64,000 bases of DNA from Pseudomonas iranensis (GTDB lineage Bacteria > Pseudomonadota > Gammaproteobacteria > Pseudomonadales > Pseudomonadaceae), in contig NZ_CP077092.1 of assembly GCF_014268585.2 (NCBI RefSeq), positions 5,369,501 through 5,433,500 of the forward strand, read 5' to 3'. Below the pieces are notes generated by a model. That model was given only the letters and a program-made list of their open reading frames with translations, did not search any database and was not told the origin of the DNA. Position numbers and translations under genes: made by a program. Of this stretch, positions 8,988 through 20,848 are shown piece after piece; within the stretch, counting starts at the first letter, position 1; the number at the start of each line of letters is the position of its first letter.

Positions 8988-11811
8988 AGTGACGAACCTC
9001 GCCCGCGCCGCTGATGTTGTCGACGCAACGCCCGCAGATTTCCGGATGCTCCGGGTTCACGCCGACGTCTTCGCGGCAATGCCAGCAACGTGCGCATTTC
9101 GGGAACGCCGATTTGACGATCTTCAGTTTCAGACCGCTGACTTCGGTGGCCACTGCATCGGCCGGAGCCTGAACGAACGGTGCAACGCTGGCAGTCGAGG
9201 TGATCAGGACAAAGCGCAGCTCGTTGCTCAGCTTGGCCAGATCGGCGCTCAGCGCCTCTTCGGCAAACAGCGTCACTTCGGCCTGCAGGTTGCCACCGAC
9301 GGCTTTCGCCGCACGCTGGATTTCCATCTCTTTGTTGACCGCAACCTTCACTTCCATGATGCGATCCCAGTAGGCGCGACCCAGCTCGAAGCCTTCCGGC
9401 AGCTCGGTCAGGCCTTCGTACCAGGTGTTGAGCATGACCGACTCGTTACGCTCGCCCGGCAGGTATTGCCACAGTTCGTCAGCAGTGAAGGCGAGGATCG
9501 GCGCGATCCAGCGCACCAGCGCTTCGGAGATGTGGAACAGCGCGGTCTGGCACGAGCGCCGGGCCTTGCTGTCGGCGCCGGTGGTGTACTGGCGGTCCTT
9601 GATGATGTCGAGGTAGAAACCACCCAGCTCCTGCACGCAGAAGTTGTGGATCTTCGAGTAGACGTTCCAGAAACGGTATTCGCCGTAGTGCTCTTGCAAC
9701 TCGCGTTGCAGCAGCAGCGTACGATCCACGGCCCAGCGATCCAGCGCCAGCATGTCTTCGGCCGGCAGCAGGTCGGTGGCCGGGTTGAAACCGGTCAGGT
9801 TGGAAAGCAGGAAGCGCGCGGTGTTACGGATACGACGATAGGCATCGGCGCTGCGCTGCAGAATCTGCTCGGACACCGCCATTTCGCCGGAGTAGTCGGT
9901 CGAAGCGACCCACAGACGCATGATATCGGCGCCCAGGGTGTCGTTGACCTTCTGCGGCGCGATCACGTTGCCCAGCGATTTGGACATCTTGCGGCCGGAC
10001 TCGTCGACGGTGAAGCCGTGCGTCAGCAGTTCGCGGTACGGCGCGTGGTTGTCGATGGCGCAACCGGTCAGCAACGAGGAGTGGAACCAGCCACGGTGCT
10101 GGTCGGAACCTTCCAGGTACAGGTCGGCACGCGGGCCGCTCTCGTGGCCCATCGGGTGCGAACCGCGCAGAACGTGCCAGTGCGTGGTGCCCGAGTCGAA
10201 CCAGACGTCGAGGGTGTCGCTGATCTTGTCGTACTGCGGCGCTTCATCACCGAGCAGTTCGGCAGCGTCGAGTTTGAACCAGGCTTCGATACCTTCGACT
10301 TCAACGCGTCTGGCGACTTCCTCCATCAGCTCGACGGTACGCGGGTGCAGCTCGCCGCTTTCCTTGTTGAGGAAGAACGGGATCGGCACGCCCCAGTTGC
10401 GCTGACGCGAGATGCACCAGTCCGGACGATTGGCGATCATCGAGTGCAGGCGCGCCTGGCCCCAGGCCGGAACGAACTTGGTGTCTTCGATGGCTTTGAG
10501 CGAGCGCACGCGCAGGGTGTCGCCGCTGGTTGGCTCCTTGTCCATGCCGATGAACCACTGCGCGGTGGCGCGGTAGATCAGCGGGGTCTTGTGGCGCCAG
10601 CAGTGCATGTAGCTGTGTTCGATGACGGTGGTGTGCATCAGCGCACCGACTTCGGTCAGTTTTTCCACGATGGCCGGGTTGGCCTTCCAGATGAACTGGC
10701 CACCGAAGAATTCCAGCGACGGCACGTACACGCCGTTGCTCTGTACCGGGTTGAGGATGTCGTCGTTGACCATGCCGTATTTCTTGCAGGTCACGAAGTC
10801 GTCCACGCCATAGGCCGGGGCGGAGTGAACCACGCCGGTGCCAGCGCCCAGTTCGACGTAGTCAGCCAGGTACACCGGCGACAGACGATCGTAGAACGGG
10901 TGACGGAAGTTGATCAGCTCCAGCTCTTTACCGGTGGTGGTGGCGATGACCGAACCTTGCACGCCATAGCGCGCCAGGCAGGCTTCGACCAGCTCTTCAG
11001 CCAGCACCAGCAGCTTGTCGCCGATATCGACCAAGGCGTAGTTGAATTCCGGGTGCACGTTCAACGCCTGGTTGGCCGGGATGGTCCACGGCGTGGTGGT
11101 CCAGATCACGATCGCAGCAGGTTTGCTTAGCGACGCCAGACCAAACGCCGCAGCCAGTTTGGCTTCATCAGCGATCGGGAACGCGACGTCGATGGTCGAG
11201 GATTTCTTGTTCTCGTACTCGACTTCCGCTTCAGCCAGAGCCGAACCGCAATCGAAGCACCAGTTCACTGGCTTGAGGCCCTTGAAGACGAAACCACCCT
11301 TGACGATTTCGGCGAGGGCGCGGATTTCACCGGCCTCGTTCTTGAAATCCATGGTCTTGTACGGATTGGCGAAGTCGCCGAGCACGCCGAGACGGATGAA
11401 TTCGGACTTCTGCCCTTCGATCTGCTCGGTGGCGTAGGCACGGCACAGCTCGCGGGTTTTATCCGCGCCGAGGTTCTTGCCGTGGGTCACTTCCACCTTG
11501 TGCTCGATCGGCAGGCCATGGCAGTCCCAGCCCGGGACGTACGGCGCGTCGAAACCCGACAGGGTTTTCGAGCGGATGATCATGTCCTTGAGAATCTTGT
11601 TCAGTGCGTGACCGATGTGGATCGTGCCGTTGGCGTACGGAGGGCCGTCGTGCAGGACGAACTTCGGACGATCCTTGCCAATCTCGCGCAACTTTCCGTA
11701 CAGGCCAATACTGTCCCAGCGCTGCAGGATCTGCGGTTCGCGCTGTGGCAGGCCGGCCTTCATTGGGAAGGCGGTGTCCGGAAGGTTTAGCGTGGCTTTA
11801 TAGTCGGTCAT
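8980..11811 (-). CDS. ileS: Isoleucyl-tRNA synthetase
   Basis: 943 residues, class I synthetase. The HIGH motif is in [14 protein letters not shown] near residue 60 and the KMSKS motif in [10 protein letters not shown] near residue 605. The editing CP1 domain lies between, with [12 protein letters not shown]. The C-terminus has the zinc site [10 protein letters not shown]...CGRC. It charges tRNA-Ile in the cytoplasm and edits valine. It follows ribF with a 13-bp gap (11812-11824) and overlaps lspA. The form with a C-terminal zinc finger is the bacterial, mupirocin-sensitive type (IleS1) as far as motifs show. Confidence 0.98.
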   Translation of the reverse strand: MTDYKATLNLPDTAFPMKAGLPQREPQILQRWDSIGLYGKLREIGKDRPKFVLHDGPPYANGTIHIGHALNKILKDMIIRSKTLSGFDAPYVPGWDCHGLPIEHKVEVTHGKNLGADKTRELCRAYATEQIEGQKSEFIRLGVLGDFANPYKTMDFKNEAGEIRALAEIVKGGFVFKGLKPVNWCFDCGSALAEAEVEYENKKSSTIDVAFPIADEAKLAAAFGLASLSKPAAIVIWTTTPWTIPANQALNVHPEFNYALVDIGDKLLVLAEELVEACLARYGVQGSVIATTTGKELELINFRHPFYDRLSPVYLADYVELGAGTGVVHSAPAYGVDDFVTCKKYGMVNDDILNPVQSNGVYVPSLEFFGGQFIWKANPAIVEKLTEVGALMHTTVIEHSYMHCWRHKTPLIYRATAQWFIGMDKEPTSGDTLRVRSLKAIEDTKFVPAWGQARLHSMIANRPDWCISRQRNWGVPIPFFLNKESGELHPRTVELMEEVARRVEVEGIEAWFKLDAAELLGDEAPQYDKISDTLDVWFDSGTTHWHVLRGSHPMGHESGPRADLYLEGSDQHRGWFHSSLLTGCAIDNHAPYRELLTHGFTVDESGRKMSKSLGNVIAPQKVNDTLGADIMRLWVASTDYSGEMAVSEQILQRSADAYRRIRNTARFLLSNLTGFNPATDLLPAEDMLALDRWAVDRTLLLQRELQEHYGEYRFWNVYSKIHNFCVQELGGFYLDIIKDRQYTTGADSKARRSCQTALFHISEALVRWIAPILAFTADELWQYLPGERNESVMLNTWYEGLTELPEGFELGRAYWDRIMEVKVAVNKEMEIQRAAKAVGGNLQAEVTLFAEEALSADLAKLSNELRFVLITSTASVAPFVQAPADAVATEVSGLKLKIVKSAFPKCARCWHCREDVGVNPEHPEICGRCVDNISGAGEVRHYA

Positions 11812-11824
11812 TTAAGGCTCTTCA

Positions 11825-12763
11825 TTAGCGATGGGCGCTAGGTGCGGCTAGTGCACGGGCGGTGGCGACATCCGCATTGATCGCCGTTTTCAATGCCTCC
11901 AGAGAGGCGAAGCGCTGCTCTTCACGCAGCTTTTGGTGGAAAACCACCGTCAAACGCCGGTCATACAGATCGCCGGCAAAATCTAACAGATGGACCTCGA
12001 GGTGGGCTTTGCCATCTCCTTGCACCGTGGGGCGCACGCCGATATTGGCGACGCCGGGCCAGGTCTTGCCGTCGATGTCGACATTCACCAGATAGACCCC
12101 GGTAAACGGCACGCGACGACGCTTGAGTTGAATGTTGGCAGTGGGTGTGCCCAGTTGCCGGGCCAGTTTCTGGCCATGCAGCACGCGACCGGCGATGCGG
12201 TACGGACGGCCGAGCAAGCGTTCGGCCAGAGCAAAATCGGCGGCGGCCAGAGCGTTGCGCACCTGCGTGCTGCTGACGCGAATGCCGTCCAGCTCGACGG
12301 TTTGCGCCGCTTCGACGGTGAAACCGTGAACCTGCCCGGCCTGCATCAGAAAATCGAAATCGCCGAGGCGGTCGCAACCGAAACGGAAATCATCACCGAC
12401 CTCCAGATGCTGCACACCAAGGCCATCGACCAGAATGGTATCGACGAACTCACTGGCGCTCAGCTTGCTCAGCCGCTGGTTGAACGCCAGGCACAGCACC
12501 CGGTCGACGCCTTCAGCGGCCAGCAATTGCAGCTTGTCGCGCAACCGCGCCAAACGTGCCGGTGCGGTGTCGGGAGCAAAGAACTCCCGTGGCTGCGGCT
12601 CGAAAATCACCACGCAGCTGGGTACGCCCAACTCGAGCGCACGCTCTCGCAGCCGGGCCAGGATAGCCTGGTGACCACGGTGAACACCGTCAAAGTTGCC
12701 AATAGTGGCGACGCAGCCCCGATGCTGGGGGCGCAAGTTGTGGAGGCCTCGAACCAGCTGCAT
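11825..12763 (-). CDS. ribF: Bifunctional riboflavin kinase / FAD synthetase RibF
   Basis: 312 residues from MQLVRGLHNLRPQHRG (ATG at 12761-12763). The N-terminal nucleotidyltransferase domain has GNFDGVHRGHQ near residue 21. The C-terminal flavokinase domain has GTPTANIQ, FTGVYLVNV and EVHLLDFAGDLYD. It converts riboflavin to FMN and then FAD. The frame is open upstream to 12838, but MQLV is the conserved family start. It lies between murJ and ileS on the same strand, the usual pseudomonad arrangement. Confidence 0.96.
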   Translation of the reverse strand: MQLVRGLHNLRPQHRGCVATIGNFDGVHRGHQAILARLRERALELGVPSCVVIFEPQPREFFAPDTAPARLARLRDKLQLLAAEGVDRVLCLAFNQRLSKLSASEFVDTILVDGLGVQHLEVGDDFRFGCDRLGDFDFLMQAGQVHGFTVEAAQTVELDGIRVSSTQVRNALAAADFALAERLLGRPYRIAGRVLHGQKLARQLGTPTANIQLKRRRVPFTGVYLVNVDIDGKTWPGVANIGVRPTVQGDGKAHLEVHLLDFAGDLYDRRLTVVFHQKLREEQRFASLEALKTAINADVATARALAAPSAHR

Positions 12764-12892
12764 AACGCGCTTCTTGCTCATAAAGTGGTCGATTATAACC
12801 ACACCCGACGGCCGACGACAGGCAACACCGTAACGCAAAGTGAACGAGCCGACAAAACCGCCGGCCCATGCCTGCTCATGAAGGCTGAAACC

Positions 12893-14431
12893 TCAGCTCA
12901 AGGCCTTGCGATTGAAGTCGCGCAAGCGGAAACCCAGCAACAGCAACATACCGAAATACGCCACCACGCCAGCAACTACCAGCGCGCCCAGACGCAGGAA
13001 GCGCTCGAGCATATACCCCTCATCCCACGCGGGCATGAAATGCATGCCGGCCAGCAACACCGCCGACATCACGGTCACCGCAACGACCAGCTTGAAACCG
13101 AATTTGCCCCAGCCCGGTTGCGGTTGATACATCTTTTGCTTGCGCAGTTGATAGAACAGCAGCCCGGCGTTCAGGCAAGCACCGGCACTGATCGCCAAGG
13201 CAAGGCCGGCATGGGCCAGTGGGCCGATCAACGCCAGGTTGAACAACTGCGTGCAGACAAGCGTGAAAATTGCGATTGTCACCGGGGTGCGAATGTTCTG
13301 TTGCGCATAAAAGCCCGGCGCCAGCACTTTGATCACGATAATCCCGAGCAGGCCGACAGAATAGGCAATCAGCGCACGCTGGGTCATCTCGGCATCAAAG
13401 CCACTGAACTGGCCGTACTGAAACAATGAAACAGTCAGCGGTTCAGCAAGAATCCCCAGCGCCAATGCGCACGGCAGCACCAGCACAAAGCACAGGCGCA
13501 GCCCCCAATCGAGGATTCGCGAATACTCGTGGCGATCCTTGCTGGCGTAGGTCTTGGCCAGTGTCGGCAGCAGAATCGTGCCGAGCGCCACGCCCAATAC
13601 GCCCGACGGCAATTCCATCAAGCGGTCGGCGTAATACATCCACGACACCGAACCTGCGACCAGAAACGAGGCGAAGATGGTGTTGATGATCAACGAAATC
13701 TGACTGACCGACACACCGAGAATCGCCGGCAGCATCTGTTTCATCACCCGCCACACGCCGCTGTCGCGCAGGTTCAGGCGTGGCAGCACGAGCATGCCGA
13801 TCTTTTTCAGGTGCGGCAGCTGATACAGCAACTGCGCCAGACCGCCGACCAGCACCGCCCAGCCAAGAGCCATGACCGGTGGATCGAAGTACGGCGTGAG
13901 GAACAGCGAAAACACGATCATGCTGACGTTGAGCAGAGTCGGTACGAAGGCCGGCACCGAGAAGCGGTTCCAGGTGTTGAGGATCGCGCCGGCCAGCGAC
14001 GACAGCGAGATCAGCAATATATAAGGAAAGGTCACCCGCAACAGATCGGAGGTGAGCTGGAATTTCTCCGGGGTATCGGTAAAACCGGGCGCTGTGGCCC
14101 AGATCACCCAAGGGGCGGCGATCATGCCCAGCGCCGTCACCACCGCCAATACCAGCGTCAGCAGACCCGATACATAGGCAATAAAGGTGCGCGTCGCCTC
14201 TTCGCCCTGCTGGCTTTTATATTCGGCAAGGATCGGCACGAACGCCTGGGAAAACGCCCCCTCGGCGAAAATGCGCCGCAGCAGGTTGGGCAGTTTGAAC
14301 GCAATAAAGAAGGCATCCGTGGCCATCCCGGCGCCGAATGTCCGCGCGATCAGCGTGTCACGAACAAAACCCAGAATCCGGGAAAGCATCGTGATAGAGC
14401 TGACGGCGGCCAACGATTTGAGCAGATTCAT
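12893..14431 (-). CDS. murJ: Lipid II flippase MurJ (MviN)
   Basis: 512 residues, polytopic, about 14 membrane helices. [25 protein letters not shown] at the N-terminus contains the MviN signature with the SRxLGFxRD stretch, and [14 protein letters not shown] follows near residue 55. It flips lipid II across the inner membrane for peptidoglycan synthesis. A 129-bp gap separates it from ribF. The gene diverges from rpsT; the 252 bp between them carry the rpsT promoter. Confidence 0.96.
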   Translation of the reverse strand: MNLLKSLAAVSSITMLSRILGFVRDTLIARTFGAGMATDAFFIAFKLPNLLRRIFAEGAFSQAFVPILAEYKSQQGEEATRTFIAYVSGLLTLVLAVVTALGMIAAPWVIWATAPGFTDTPEKFQLTSDLLRVTFPYILLISLSSLAGAILNTWNRFSVPAFVPTLLNVSMIVFSLFLTPYFDPPVMALGWAVLVGGLAQLLYQLPHLKKIGMLVLPRLNLRDSGVWRVMKQMLPAILGVSVSQISLIINTIFASFLVAGSVSWMYYADRLMELPSGVLGVALGTILLPTLAKTYASKDRHEYSRILDWGLRLCFVLVLPCALALGILAEPLTVSLFQYGQFSGFDAEMTQRALIAYSVGLLGIIVIKVLAPGFYAQQNIRTPVTIAIFTLVCTQLFNLALIGPLAHAGLALAISAGACLNAGLLFYQLRKQKMYQPQPGWGKFGFKLVVAVTVMSAVLLAGMHFMPAWDEGYMLERFLRLGALVVAGVVAYFGMLLLLGFRLRDFNRKALS

Positions 14432-14601
14432 TGAGAGAGTTTGTGCCTGTCGATAAACAGCAGGCGAACAATGCGCCTACTTGTGCGATACTCCGCGCCG
14501 CAACAGCACAGAGCCAAAGCTCGCGAGTTTACAGGTCAAGCGCCGGAAATAAATATCCCGCCTCTTTATACCTACCACTTAGCGGAACGATTCAAGTGCC
14601 C

Positions 14602-14630
14602 TTGACAAGACAAGTCTTCATCGGCATGAT
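14602..14630 (+). promoter_or_regulatory. Probable sigma-70 promoter of rpsT
   Basis: TTGACA at 14602-14607 and CATGAT at 14625-14630, 17 bp apart, 53 bp ahead of the rpsT start. The -35 is a perfect consensus; the -10 matches 4 of 6. Read by eye, no start site is mapped. Confidence 0.55.
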
Positions 14631-14683
14631 TCGCGGCCTATTTTGTTTGCTATTTCCTAAAAAGTCTTTCGAGGAGCTCGACG

Positions 14684-14956
14684 GTGGCCAACTCACCTTC
14701 CGCCAAAAAACGTGCAAAACAGGCTGAGAAGCGTCGCAGCCACAACGCCAGCCTGCGTTCCATGGTTCGTACCTACATCAAGAATGTAGTTAAGGCCATC
14801 GACGCAAAAGACGCTGAAAAAGCTCAAGCTGCATACGTTCTGGCTGTGCCAGTTATCGACCGTATGGCCGATAAAGGCATCATCCACAAGAACAAGGCTG
14901 CTCGTCATAAGAGCCGTCTGAATGGCCACGTCAAAGCGCTGAAAGAAGCCGCTTAA
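14684..14956 (+). CDS. rpsT: 30S ribosomal protein S20
   Basis: 90 residues, Lys/Ala-rich, [18 protein letters not shown] at the N-terminus and [17 protein letters not shown] at the C-terminus, the S20 signature. S20 binds 16S rRNA early in 30S assembly. The start is GTG, preceded by GAGGAG at 14671-14676; a non-ATG start is also a feature of E. coli rpsT, where initiation is autoregulated. It is monocistronic: own promoter upstream and a strong intrinsic terminator right after the stop. Confidence 0.97.
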   Translation: MANSPSAKKRAKQAEKRRSHNASLRSMVRTYIKNVVKAIDAKDAEKAQAAYVLAVPVIDRMADKGIIHKNKAARHKSRLNGHVKALKEAA

Positions 14957-14970
14957 TCGACGTAGTCATT

Positions 14971-14999
14971 AAAAAACCGACCTCAGGGTCGGTTTTTTA
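14971..14999 (+). terminator. Intrinsic terminator of rpsT
   Basis: AAAAAACCGACC - TCA - GGGTCGGTTTTTTA: a GC-rich stem flanked by A and T runs, 14 bp after the rpsT stop. It may work in both directions. Confidence 0.9.
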
Positions 15000-15033
15000 T
15001 TGCCTGTGATTTAACAAGCTACAGGCAAAAAAA

Positions 15034-15123
15034 TGTGGGAGCGAGCCTGCTCGCGAATGCGATCTGCCAGTTGATATTTCTATCGACCGACATAACCTCT
15101 TCGCGAGCAGGCTCGCTCCCACA
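15034..15123. repeat. REP doublet 1 (GTGGGAG first)
   Basis: TGTGGGAGCGAGCCTGCTCGCGAA at the left end and its reverse complement TTCGCGAGCAGGCTCGCTCCCACA at the right end enclose a 42-bp spacer. Each element is itself a hairpin (GCGAGC..GCTCGC). It lies between rpsT and the convergent creA. Confidence 0.9.
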
Positions 15124-15140
15124 GTTCGGATTGATGACGC

Positions 15141-15608
15141 TTATTGCTGGACCGGCACCCACGGCAGGATCGGGATGGCCGTGACCGCATTCTGCGGACT
15201 GCCCTCGATCAAGCGATCGCTGTAGACCAGGTACACCAGCGTGTTGCGCTTCTTGTCGAGGAAACGCACCACCTGCATGGTCTTGAACACCAGCGAAGTG
15301 CGCTCCTTGAACACCTCATCGCCATCCTTCAGCTCACCCTTGAACTTGATCGGCCCGACCTGGCGACAAGCGATCGACGCCTCAGCACGATCCTCGGCCA
15401 GACCGAGACCACCCTTCACTCCACCAGTCTTGGCGCGTGACAGGTAGCAGGTCACGCCTTCGACTTTCGGATCGTCGAAGGCCTCGACCACGATCCGGTC
15501 ATTCGGCCCGACGAACTTGAACACCGTCGAGACCTGACCGATCTCCTCGGCCGAGACCAGCAATGGCATCGCCATCAGCAGGCCCAACAATCCTTTCGCT
15601 ACACGCAT
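15141..15608 (-). CDS. creA: CreA family periplasmic protein
   Basis: 155 residues with a Sec signal peptide ([20 protein letters not shown], cut before EEIGQV). The body matches the CreA family: [37 protein letters not shown] and the C-terminal [19 protein letters not shown]. Two Cys (TCYL, ACRQ) could pair in the periplasm. The role of CreA is not established. It starts 10 bp downstream of the proB stop on the same strand and is probably co-transcribed with it. Confidence 0.88.
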   Translation of the reverse strand: MRVAKGLLGLLMAMPLLVSAEEIGQVSTVFKFVGPNDRIVVEAFDDPKVEGVTCYLSRAKTGGVKGGLGLAEDRAEASIACRQVGPIKFKGELKDGDEVFKERTSLVFKTMQVVRFLDKKRNTLVYLVYSDRLIEGSPQNAVTAIPILPWVPVQQ

Positions 15609-15618
15609 CGAATTTTCC

Positions 15619-16737
15619 TTAGACCAGAATCAGGTTGTCACGGTGAACCAGTTCCGGCTCCGCCATGTAACCGAGCAAACCGACAATCGCATCCGACGAC
15701 TGACCGATGATTTTTTGCGCTTCCAGGGCACTGTAATTGGCCAGACCCCGAGCGATCTCCCGACCATCCGGCGCTACGCAGACGACCATCTCACCGCGAC
15801 GGAAACTGCCTTGGACCAGTTTCACCCCCACCGGCAGCAGACTTTTGTTGCCCTTGGACAACGCCGACACCGCCCCCTCATCCAGCACCAGGGTGCCACG
15901 GGTTTGCAGGTGCCCGGCCAGCCACTGCTTGCGCGCCGCGAGCATGCCGCGCTCCGGCGATAGCAGCGTGCCGATGCGCTCGCCCGCCTTGAGACGATCA
16001 AGCACGCGCTCAAGGCGCCCGCCGACGATGATGGTATGCGCACCGGAACGCGCTGCCAGTCGCGCCGCACGCAGCTTGGTCTGCATGCCGCCACGTCCCA
16101 GCGCACCGCCGGTACCGCCGGCGACCGCATCCAGAGTCGGATCATCGGCGCGCGCTTCATAAATCAGCTGCGCATCGGGGTTGTTGCGCGGATCGGCGTC
16201 GAACATGCCGTCGCGATCGGTAAGGATCACCAGCAGATCGGCCTCGACCAGATTGGCCACCAGCGCCGCCAGCGTGTCGTTGTCGCCGAAACGGATTTCA
16301 TCGGTGACCACGGTGTCGTTTTCGTTGATCACCGGAATGACTTTCAGCTCGACCAGCGCACGCAAGGTACTGCGGGCGTTGAGGTAGCGCTTGCGGTCGG
16401 ACAGGTCGTCGTGGGTCAGGAGAATCTGCGCAGTGTGCCGGCCATGCTCGGCGAAGCTCGACTCCCACGCCTGCACCAGCCCCATCTGACCGATTGCAGC
16501 GGCCGCCTGGAGCTCGTGCATGGCACTGGGTCGTGCGGTCCAGCCCAAGCGACTCATGCCGGCCGCCACCGCCCCGGAGGACACCAGCACCAGCTCGACG
16601 CCCGCCTCATGCAGCGCCACCATCTGCTCGACCCAGACACTCATTGCCGCGCGATCCAGCCCTTTGCCGTCAGCTGTCAGCAAAGCGCTGCCGATCTTCA
16701 CGACCCAACGCTGCGCACCTGTCACCTTGCTCCGCAT
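15619..16737 (-). CDS. proB: Glutamate 5-kinase
   Basis: 372 residues from the second Met of [18 protein letters not shown] (ATG at 16735-16737; the preceding ATG at 16740 adds one residue). The N-terminal amino-acid kinase domain has [19 protein letters not shown] and NENDTV; the C-terminal PUA domain begins near residue 275 ([13 protein letters not shown]). It phosphorylates glutamate in the first step of proline synthesis. The obg terminator lies upstream, so proB-creA probably starts from its own promoter. Confidence 0.96.
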   Translation of the reverse strand: MRSKVTGAQRWVVKIGSALLTADGKGLDRAAMSVWVEQMVALHEAGVELVLVSSGAVAAGMSRLGWTARPSAMHELQAAAAIGQMGLVQAWESSFAEHGRHTAQILLTHDDLSDRKRYLNARSTLRALVELKVIPVINENDTVVTDEIRFGDNDTLAALVANLVEADLLVILTDRDGMFDADPRNNPDAQLIYEARADDPTLDAVAGGTGGALGRGGMQTKLRAARLAARSGAHTIIVGGRLERVLDRLKAGERIGTLLSPERGMLAARKQWLAGHLQTRGTLVLDEGAVSALSKGNKSLLPVGVKLVQGSFRRGEMVVCVAPDGREIARGLANYSALEAQKIIGQSSDAIVGLLGYMAEPELVHRDNLILV

Positions 16738-16830
16738 CATCTTCAACCTTAGCTTGAGGGCAGCGCGACCTGGCACTGCCCGTGACGTTAATCGTGGCGA
16801 TTGCTGACCAACGATCGATTTCCGGATACT

Positions 16831-16856
16831 AAAACGCCGCTCGATTGAGCGGCGTT
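16831..16856 (-). terminator. Intrinsic terminator downstream of obg
   Basis: On the minus strand AACGCCGCTC - AATC - GAGCGGCGTTTT: a perfect 10-bp stem with a T run, 18 bp after the obg stop. It separates obg from proB. Confidence 0.75.
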
Positions 16857-16874
16857 CAAGTTTATCGCAACGGA

Positions 16875-18137
<1,263 letters not shown>

Positions 18138-18246
18138 TCAAGACATAAGACTCTTGCAAAAATGAGCGCAGCGACCCCAAGACACGACCTGCATCGCACG
18201 CCGACAGCCCATACAAACAGCTTTGCAAGAGACTCACCCCACAAAC

Positions 18247-18274
18247 GAAAAAGCCCCGTCGCAAGACAGGGCTT
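18247..18274 (-). terminator. Intrinsic terminator of rplU-rpmA
   Basis: On the minus strand AAGCCCTGTC - TTGC - GACGGGGCTT followed by TTT. The 10-bp stem has one T-G pair. It lies 18 bp after the rpmA stop and ahead of obg. Confidence 0.85.
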
Positions 18275-18291
18275 CTCCAGCGATCTCGCGA

Positions 18292-18549
18292 TTAAGCCGC
18301 GATTACGCTCACGTAACGACGACCGAAGGCGCCCTTTACTTCGAACTTGATCACGCCTTCGATTTTAGCGAAGAGAGTGTGATCCTTGCCCATGCCAACG
18401 CCGTAGCCAGCGTGGAATTGGGTGCCGCGCTGACGCACGATGATGTTGCCGGCCTTGATGACCTGGCCGCCATACATTTTCACGCCAAGGCGTTTGGCTT
18501 CTGAGTCGCGACCGTTACGGGTACTACCACCAGCTTTTTTGTGTGCCAT
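18292..18549 (-). CDS. rpmA: 50S ribosomal protein L27
   Basis: 85 residues, [20 protein letters not shown] at the N-terminus. L27 is the bacterial protein whose N-terminal tail reaches the peptidyl-transferase centre; it starts directly with the mature AHKKAGGST and has no cleavable extension. [10 protein letters not shown] ends it. It is 35 bp after rplU, the standard pair, and is followed by a terminator. Confidence 0.97.
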   Translation of the reverse strand: MAHKKAGGSTRNGRDSEAKRLGVKMYGGQVIKAGNIIVRQRGTQFHAGYGVGMGKDHTLFAKIEGVIKFEVKGAFGRRYVSVIAA

Positions 18550-18584
18550 GAGTTCAATTCTCCTAGTGAGGAATTAGGCTGTAA

Positions 18585-18896
18585 TTAAGCCTGAATACCG
18601 GTGATTTTGATCTCGGTGAACCACTGGCGGTGGCCCATACGCTTCATGTGGTGCTTACGGCGACGGAACTTGATGATGCGGACTTTATCGTGACGACCTT
18701 GGGAGATCACTTCAGCCTTGACGGTTGCGCCAGCAACAACTGGTGCGCCGATGTTCACGTCGTCGCCGTTGGCGACCAGCAGAACGCGATCAAAAGTCAC
18801 GGATTCGCCAGTAGCGATTTCCAGTTTTTCGATCTTCAGGTATTCACCTTCAGCGACCTTGTATTGCTTACCGCCGGTAACGATTACTGCGTACAT
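18585..18896 (-). CDS. rplU: 50S ribosomal protein L21
   Basis: 103 residues from [20 protein letters not shown] (ATG at 18894-18896). The L21 signature [21 protein letters not shown] is near residue 70. It binds 23S rRNA. The longer frame to 19070 reaches back through the promoter and is rejected. The GGAGAA ahead of the start and the promoter at 19030-19058 support this start. Confidence 0.97.
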   Translation of the reverse strand: MYAVIVTGGKQYKVAEGEYLKIEKLEIATGESVTFDRVLLVANGDDVNIGAPVVAGATVKAEVISQGRHDKVRIIKFRRRKHHMKRMGHRQWFTEIKITGIQA

Positions 18897-19029
18897 GGTA
18901 TTTCTCCGATAATCCTGCTCACCCAGCTCTTTATAAGAAGAGGTATTGGCTGGCATGGCTGCATGGGGCTGGAACGGCCCAAGTGCAATTGCGTAAGGCA
19001 GGTGCTGCCCAGGAAGTTCAGGGTGCGCG

Positions 19030-19058
19030 ATTGTACGCAAGCAATCTGCCTCGCGCAA
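19030..19058 (-). promoter_or_regulatory. Probable sigma-70 promoter of rplU-rpmA
   Basis: On the minus strand TTGCGC at 19058-19053 and TACAAT at 19035-19030, exactly 17 bp apart, about 130 bp upstream of rplU. The long leader could hold control elements, but none was recognised. Confidence 0.5.
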
Positions 19059-19137
19059 GTGGCCGTCCATCGCGCCTTGACAGGTCTGGACGGGGGTCCT
19101 AGCATGCCGCGCAACCCTTCTGGAGCGACTCTCGCTG

Positions 19138-20106
19138 ATGCAACCCCAAGCTTTCTACCGCGCGGTGGCGGACGATTTTAGCGCCGTCGACGGCATCATC
19201 AAGAAGCAGCTGACGTCTCGAGTGCCGCTGGTATCGAAAATCGGCGATTACATCACGTCGGCCGGCGGCAAACGCCTGCGTCCTTTATTAGTGTTGCTGT
19301 GTGGCAAGGCCCTGGGTCGCGAAGGCGACGACATGCGCCTGCTGGCCGCCACCATCGAATTCCTGCACACCGCGACCTTGCTGCATGACGACGTCGTCGA
19401 CATGTCCGGCATGCGCCGTGGCCGCTCGACCGCCAACGCCATGTGGGGCAATGCCCCGAGCGTGCTGGTCGGCGACTTCCTGTATTCGCGCTCGTTCGAA
19501 ATGATGGTCGAACTGGGCTCGATGCCGGTGATGAAGATTTTGTCTCAAGCCACGCGGATCATCGCTGAAGGCGAAGTGTTGCAGCTGTCCAAGGTGCGAG
19601 ACGCCAGCACCAGCGAAGAAACCTACATGGAAGTCATCCGCGGCAAGACCGCGATGCTCTTCGAAGCCTCGACCCACAGCGCCGCCGCGCTCGCCGGCGC
19701 GACCGCCGAGCAGAGCGAAGCCCTGCGCACGTTCGGCGATCACCTGGGTGTGGCGTTCCAGCTGGTTGATGACTTGCTCGACTACAAAGGCGACGCGGAA
19801 ACCCTGGGCAAGAACGTCGGCGACGATCTGGCCGAAGGCAAACCGACCCTGCCACTGATCTACACCATGCGCGAAGGCACGGCCGAACAGGCGGCACTGG
19901 TGCGTCAGGCGATCCAGAAAGGCGGGATCGAAGACCTGGAAAGCATCCGCATCGCCGTCGAAGCGTCCGGCTCGCTGGAGTACACCGCGCAACTGGCCCG
20001 CGATTACGTGGCCCGCGCGATCAAGTGCCTCGAGGCGCTGCCGGCCAGCGAATACCGCGATGCGCTGGTGGAACTGAGCGAGTTCGCGGTCGCCCGCACG
20101 CACTGA
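19138..20106 (+). CDS. ispB: Long-chain trans-polyprenyl diphosphate synthase IspB
   Basis: 322 residues. GGKRLRP near residue 43, first Asp-rich motif [11 protein letters not shown] (about residue 82) and second [13 protein letters not shown] (about 211) identify an all-trans polyprenyl synthase that makes the ubiquinone side chain. Pseudomonads use ubiquinone-9, so the product is probably nonaprenyl, although database names often say octaprenyl. It diverges from rplU, the conserved ispB/rplU arrangement of gamma-proteobacteria. It draws IPP made through IspH, also in this window. Confidence 0.95.
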   Translation: MQPQAFYRAVADDFSAVDGIIKKQLTSRVPLVSKIGDYITSAGGKRLRPLLVLLCGKALGREGDDMRLLAATIEFLHTATLLHDDVVDMSGMRRGRSTANAMWGNAPSVLVGDFLYSRSFEMMVELGSMPVMKILSQATRIIAEGEVLQLSKVRDASTSEETYMEVIRGKTAMLFEASTHSAAALAGATAEQSEALRTFGDHLGVAFQLVDDLLDYKGDAETLGKNVGDDLAEGKPTLPLIYTMREGTAEQAALVRQAIQKGGIEDLESIRIAVEASGSLEYTAQLARDYVARAIKCLEALPASEYRDALVELSEFAVARTH

Positions 20107-20115
20107 TTCATCCCC

Positions 20116-20219
20116 TGTGGGAGCGACGGTGCGACGATTCGACCTGCTCGCGAAAGCAATCTGCCAATCGACTCAATGTTGACTGACACAGCGCTTTCGC
20201 GAGCAGGCTCGCTCCCACA
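20116..20219. repeat. REP doublet 2, left element with an internal insertion
   Basis: The right element is the standard TTCGCGAGCAGGCTCGCTCCCACA. The left begins TGTGGGAGCGA, then carries about 16 extra bases (20127-20142, CGGTGCGACGATTCGA), before CCTGCTCGCGAA. The spacer contains TTGACTGACACA as in other doublets of this orientation. It lies between ispB and yjdM. Confidence 0.82.
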
Positions 20220-20302
20220 GTTGTTTCTGCGCTATGCCCTCCTCCGCGTAAAACCCTATACAATGTGCGCCCTTTAGTCCTCCTGATACCCAAGGAACCT
20301 TA

Positions 20303-20644
20303 GTGAGCACGTTGCCACCCTGCCCGAAATGCAATTCCGAATACACCTACGAAGACGGCACCCAAATGGTCTGCCCCGAGTGCGCCCACGAGTGGTCTGC
20401 CAGCGGCGAAGCCGAAGTGGCGGCCGATGATGCCGTGAAGAAAGATTCGGTCGGCAACGTCCTGCAGGACGGCGACACCATCACCGTGATCAAGGACCTC
20501 AAGGTCAAAGGCACGTCGCTGGTGGTCAAGGTCGGCACCAAGGTCAAGAACATCCGCCTGTGCGACGGCGATCATGACATCGACTGTAAGATCGATGGCA
20601 TCGGCCCGATGAAGCTCAAATCCGAGTTCGTCAGAAAAGTCTGA
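20303..20644 (+). CDS. yjdM: PhnA/YjdM-family zinc-ribbon protein
   Basis: 113 residues. An N-terminal zinc ribbon ([15 protein letters not shown] and [10 protein letters not shown], two CxxC pairs at about residues 7-10 and 24-27) is followed by the PhnA beta-barrel ([15 protein letters not shown] and [16 protein letters not shown]). The family was once called alkylphosphonate uptake protein; that function is not supported and the real role is unknown. The start is GTG at 20303 with AAGGAA upstream. It is flanked by a REP doublet and an iron-box gene and looks monocistronic. Confidence 0.88.
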   Translation: MSTLPPCPKCNSEYTYEDGTQMVCPECAHEWSASGEAEVAADDAVKKDSVGNVLQDGDTITVIKDLKVKGTSLVVKVGTKVKNIRLCDGDHDIDCKIDGIGPMKLKSEFVRKV

Positions 20645-20804
20645 GCCTTGCGTCATCCATCCTGCGCCAGCCGTGGGATGGAGCTTTGCCCTCCCCACTT
20701 CAGCTCAATGAATCCGCGCATGGCCATCAGCCAGCCATGTTGACCTGACACAACCTTTACCCGGAAAACACCACGATCCGCCAATAGGCACTTGCTATTT
20801 GATG

Positions 20805-20823
20805 AATAAGAATTATTCTCATT
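20805..20823 (+). promoter_or_regulatory. Fur box over a probable promoter
   Basis: AATAAGAATTATTCTCATT (reverse complement AATGAGAATAATTCTTATT) is a near-perfect 19-bp palindrome with the 7-1-7 form TGAGAAT-A-ATTCTTA, one mismatch from symmetric. TTGCTA at 20792-20797 and TATTCT at 20814-20819 give a plausible promoter with the box over its -10. It is 25 bp upstream of the small gene at 20849, so iron repression is expected. Confidence 0.75.
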
Positions 20824-20848
20824 GAAACCTTTCAAGGAGATGAGACCC

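Noticed and set aside
8905..11130. 741-codon plus-strand reading frame antisense to ileS
   Set aside because: Lies entirely opposite a conserved synthetase with all motifs; product is rich in Val, Gln, Arg and His without any domain. GC-rich third positions open the antisense frame.
14432..14683. Possible small RNA between murJ and rpsT
   Set aside because: A good promoter is present, but it is accounted for by rpsT; no extra terminator exists in the gap.
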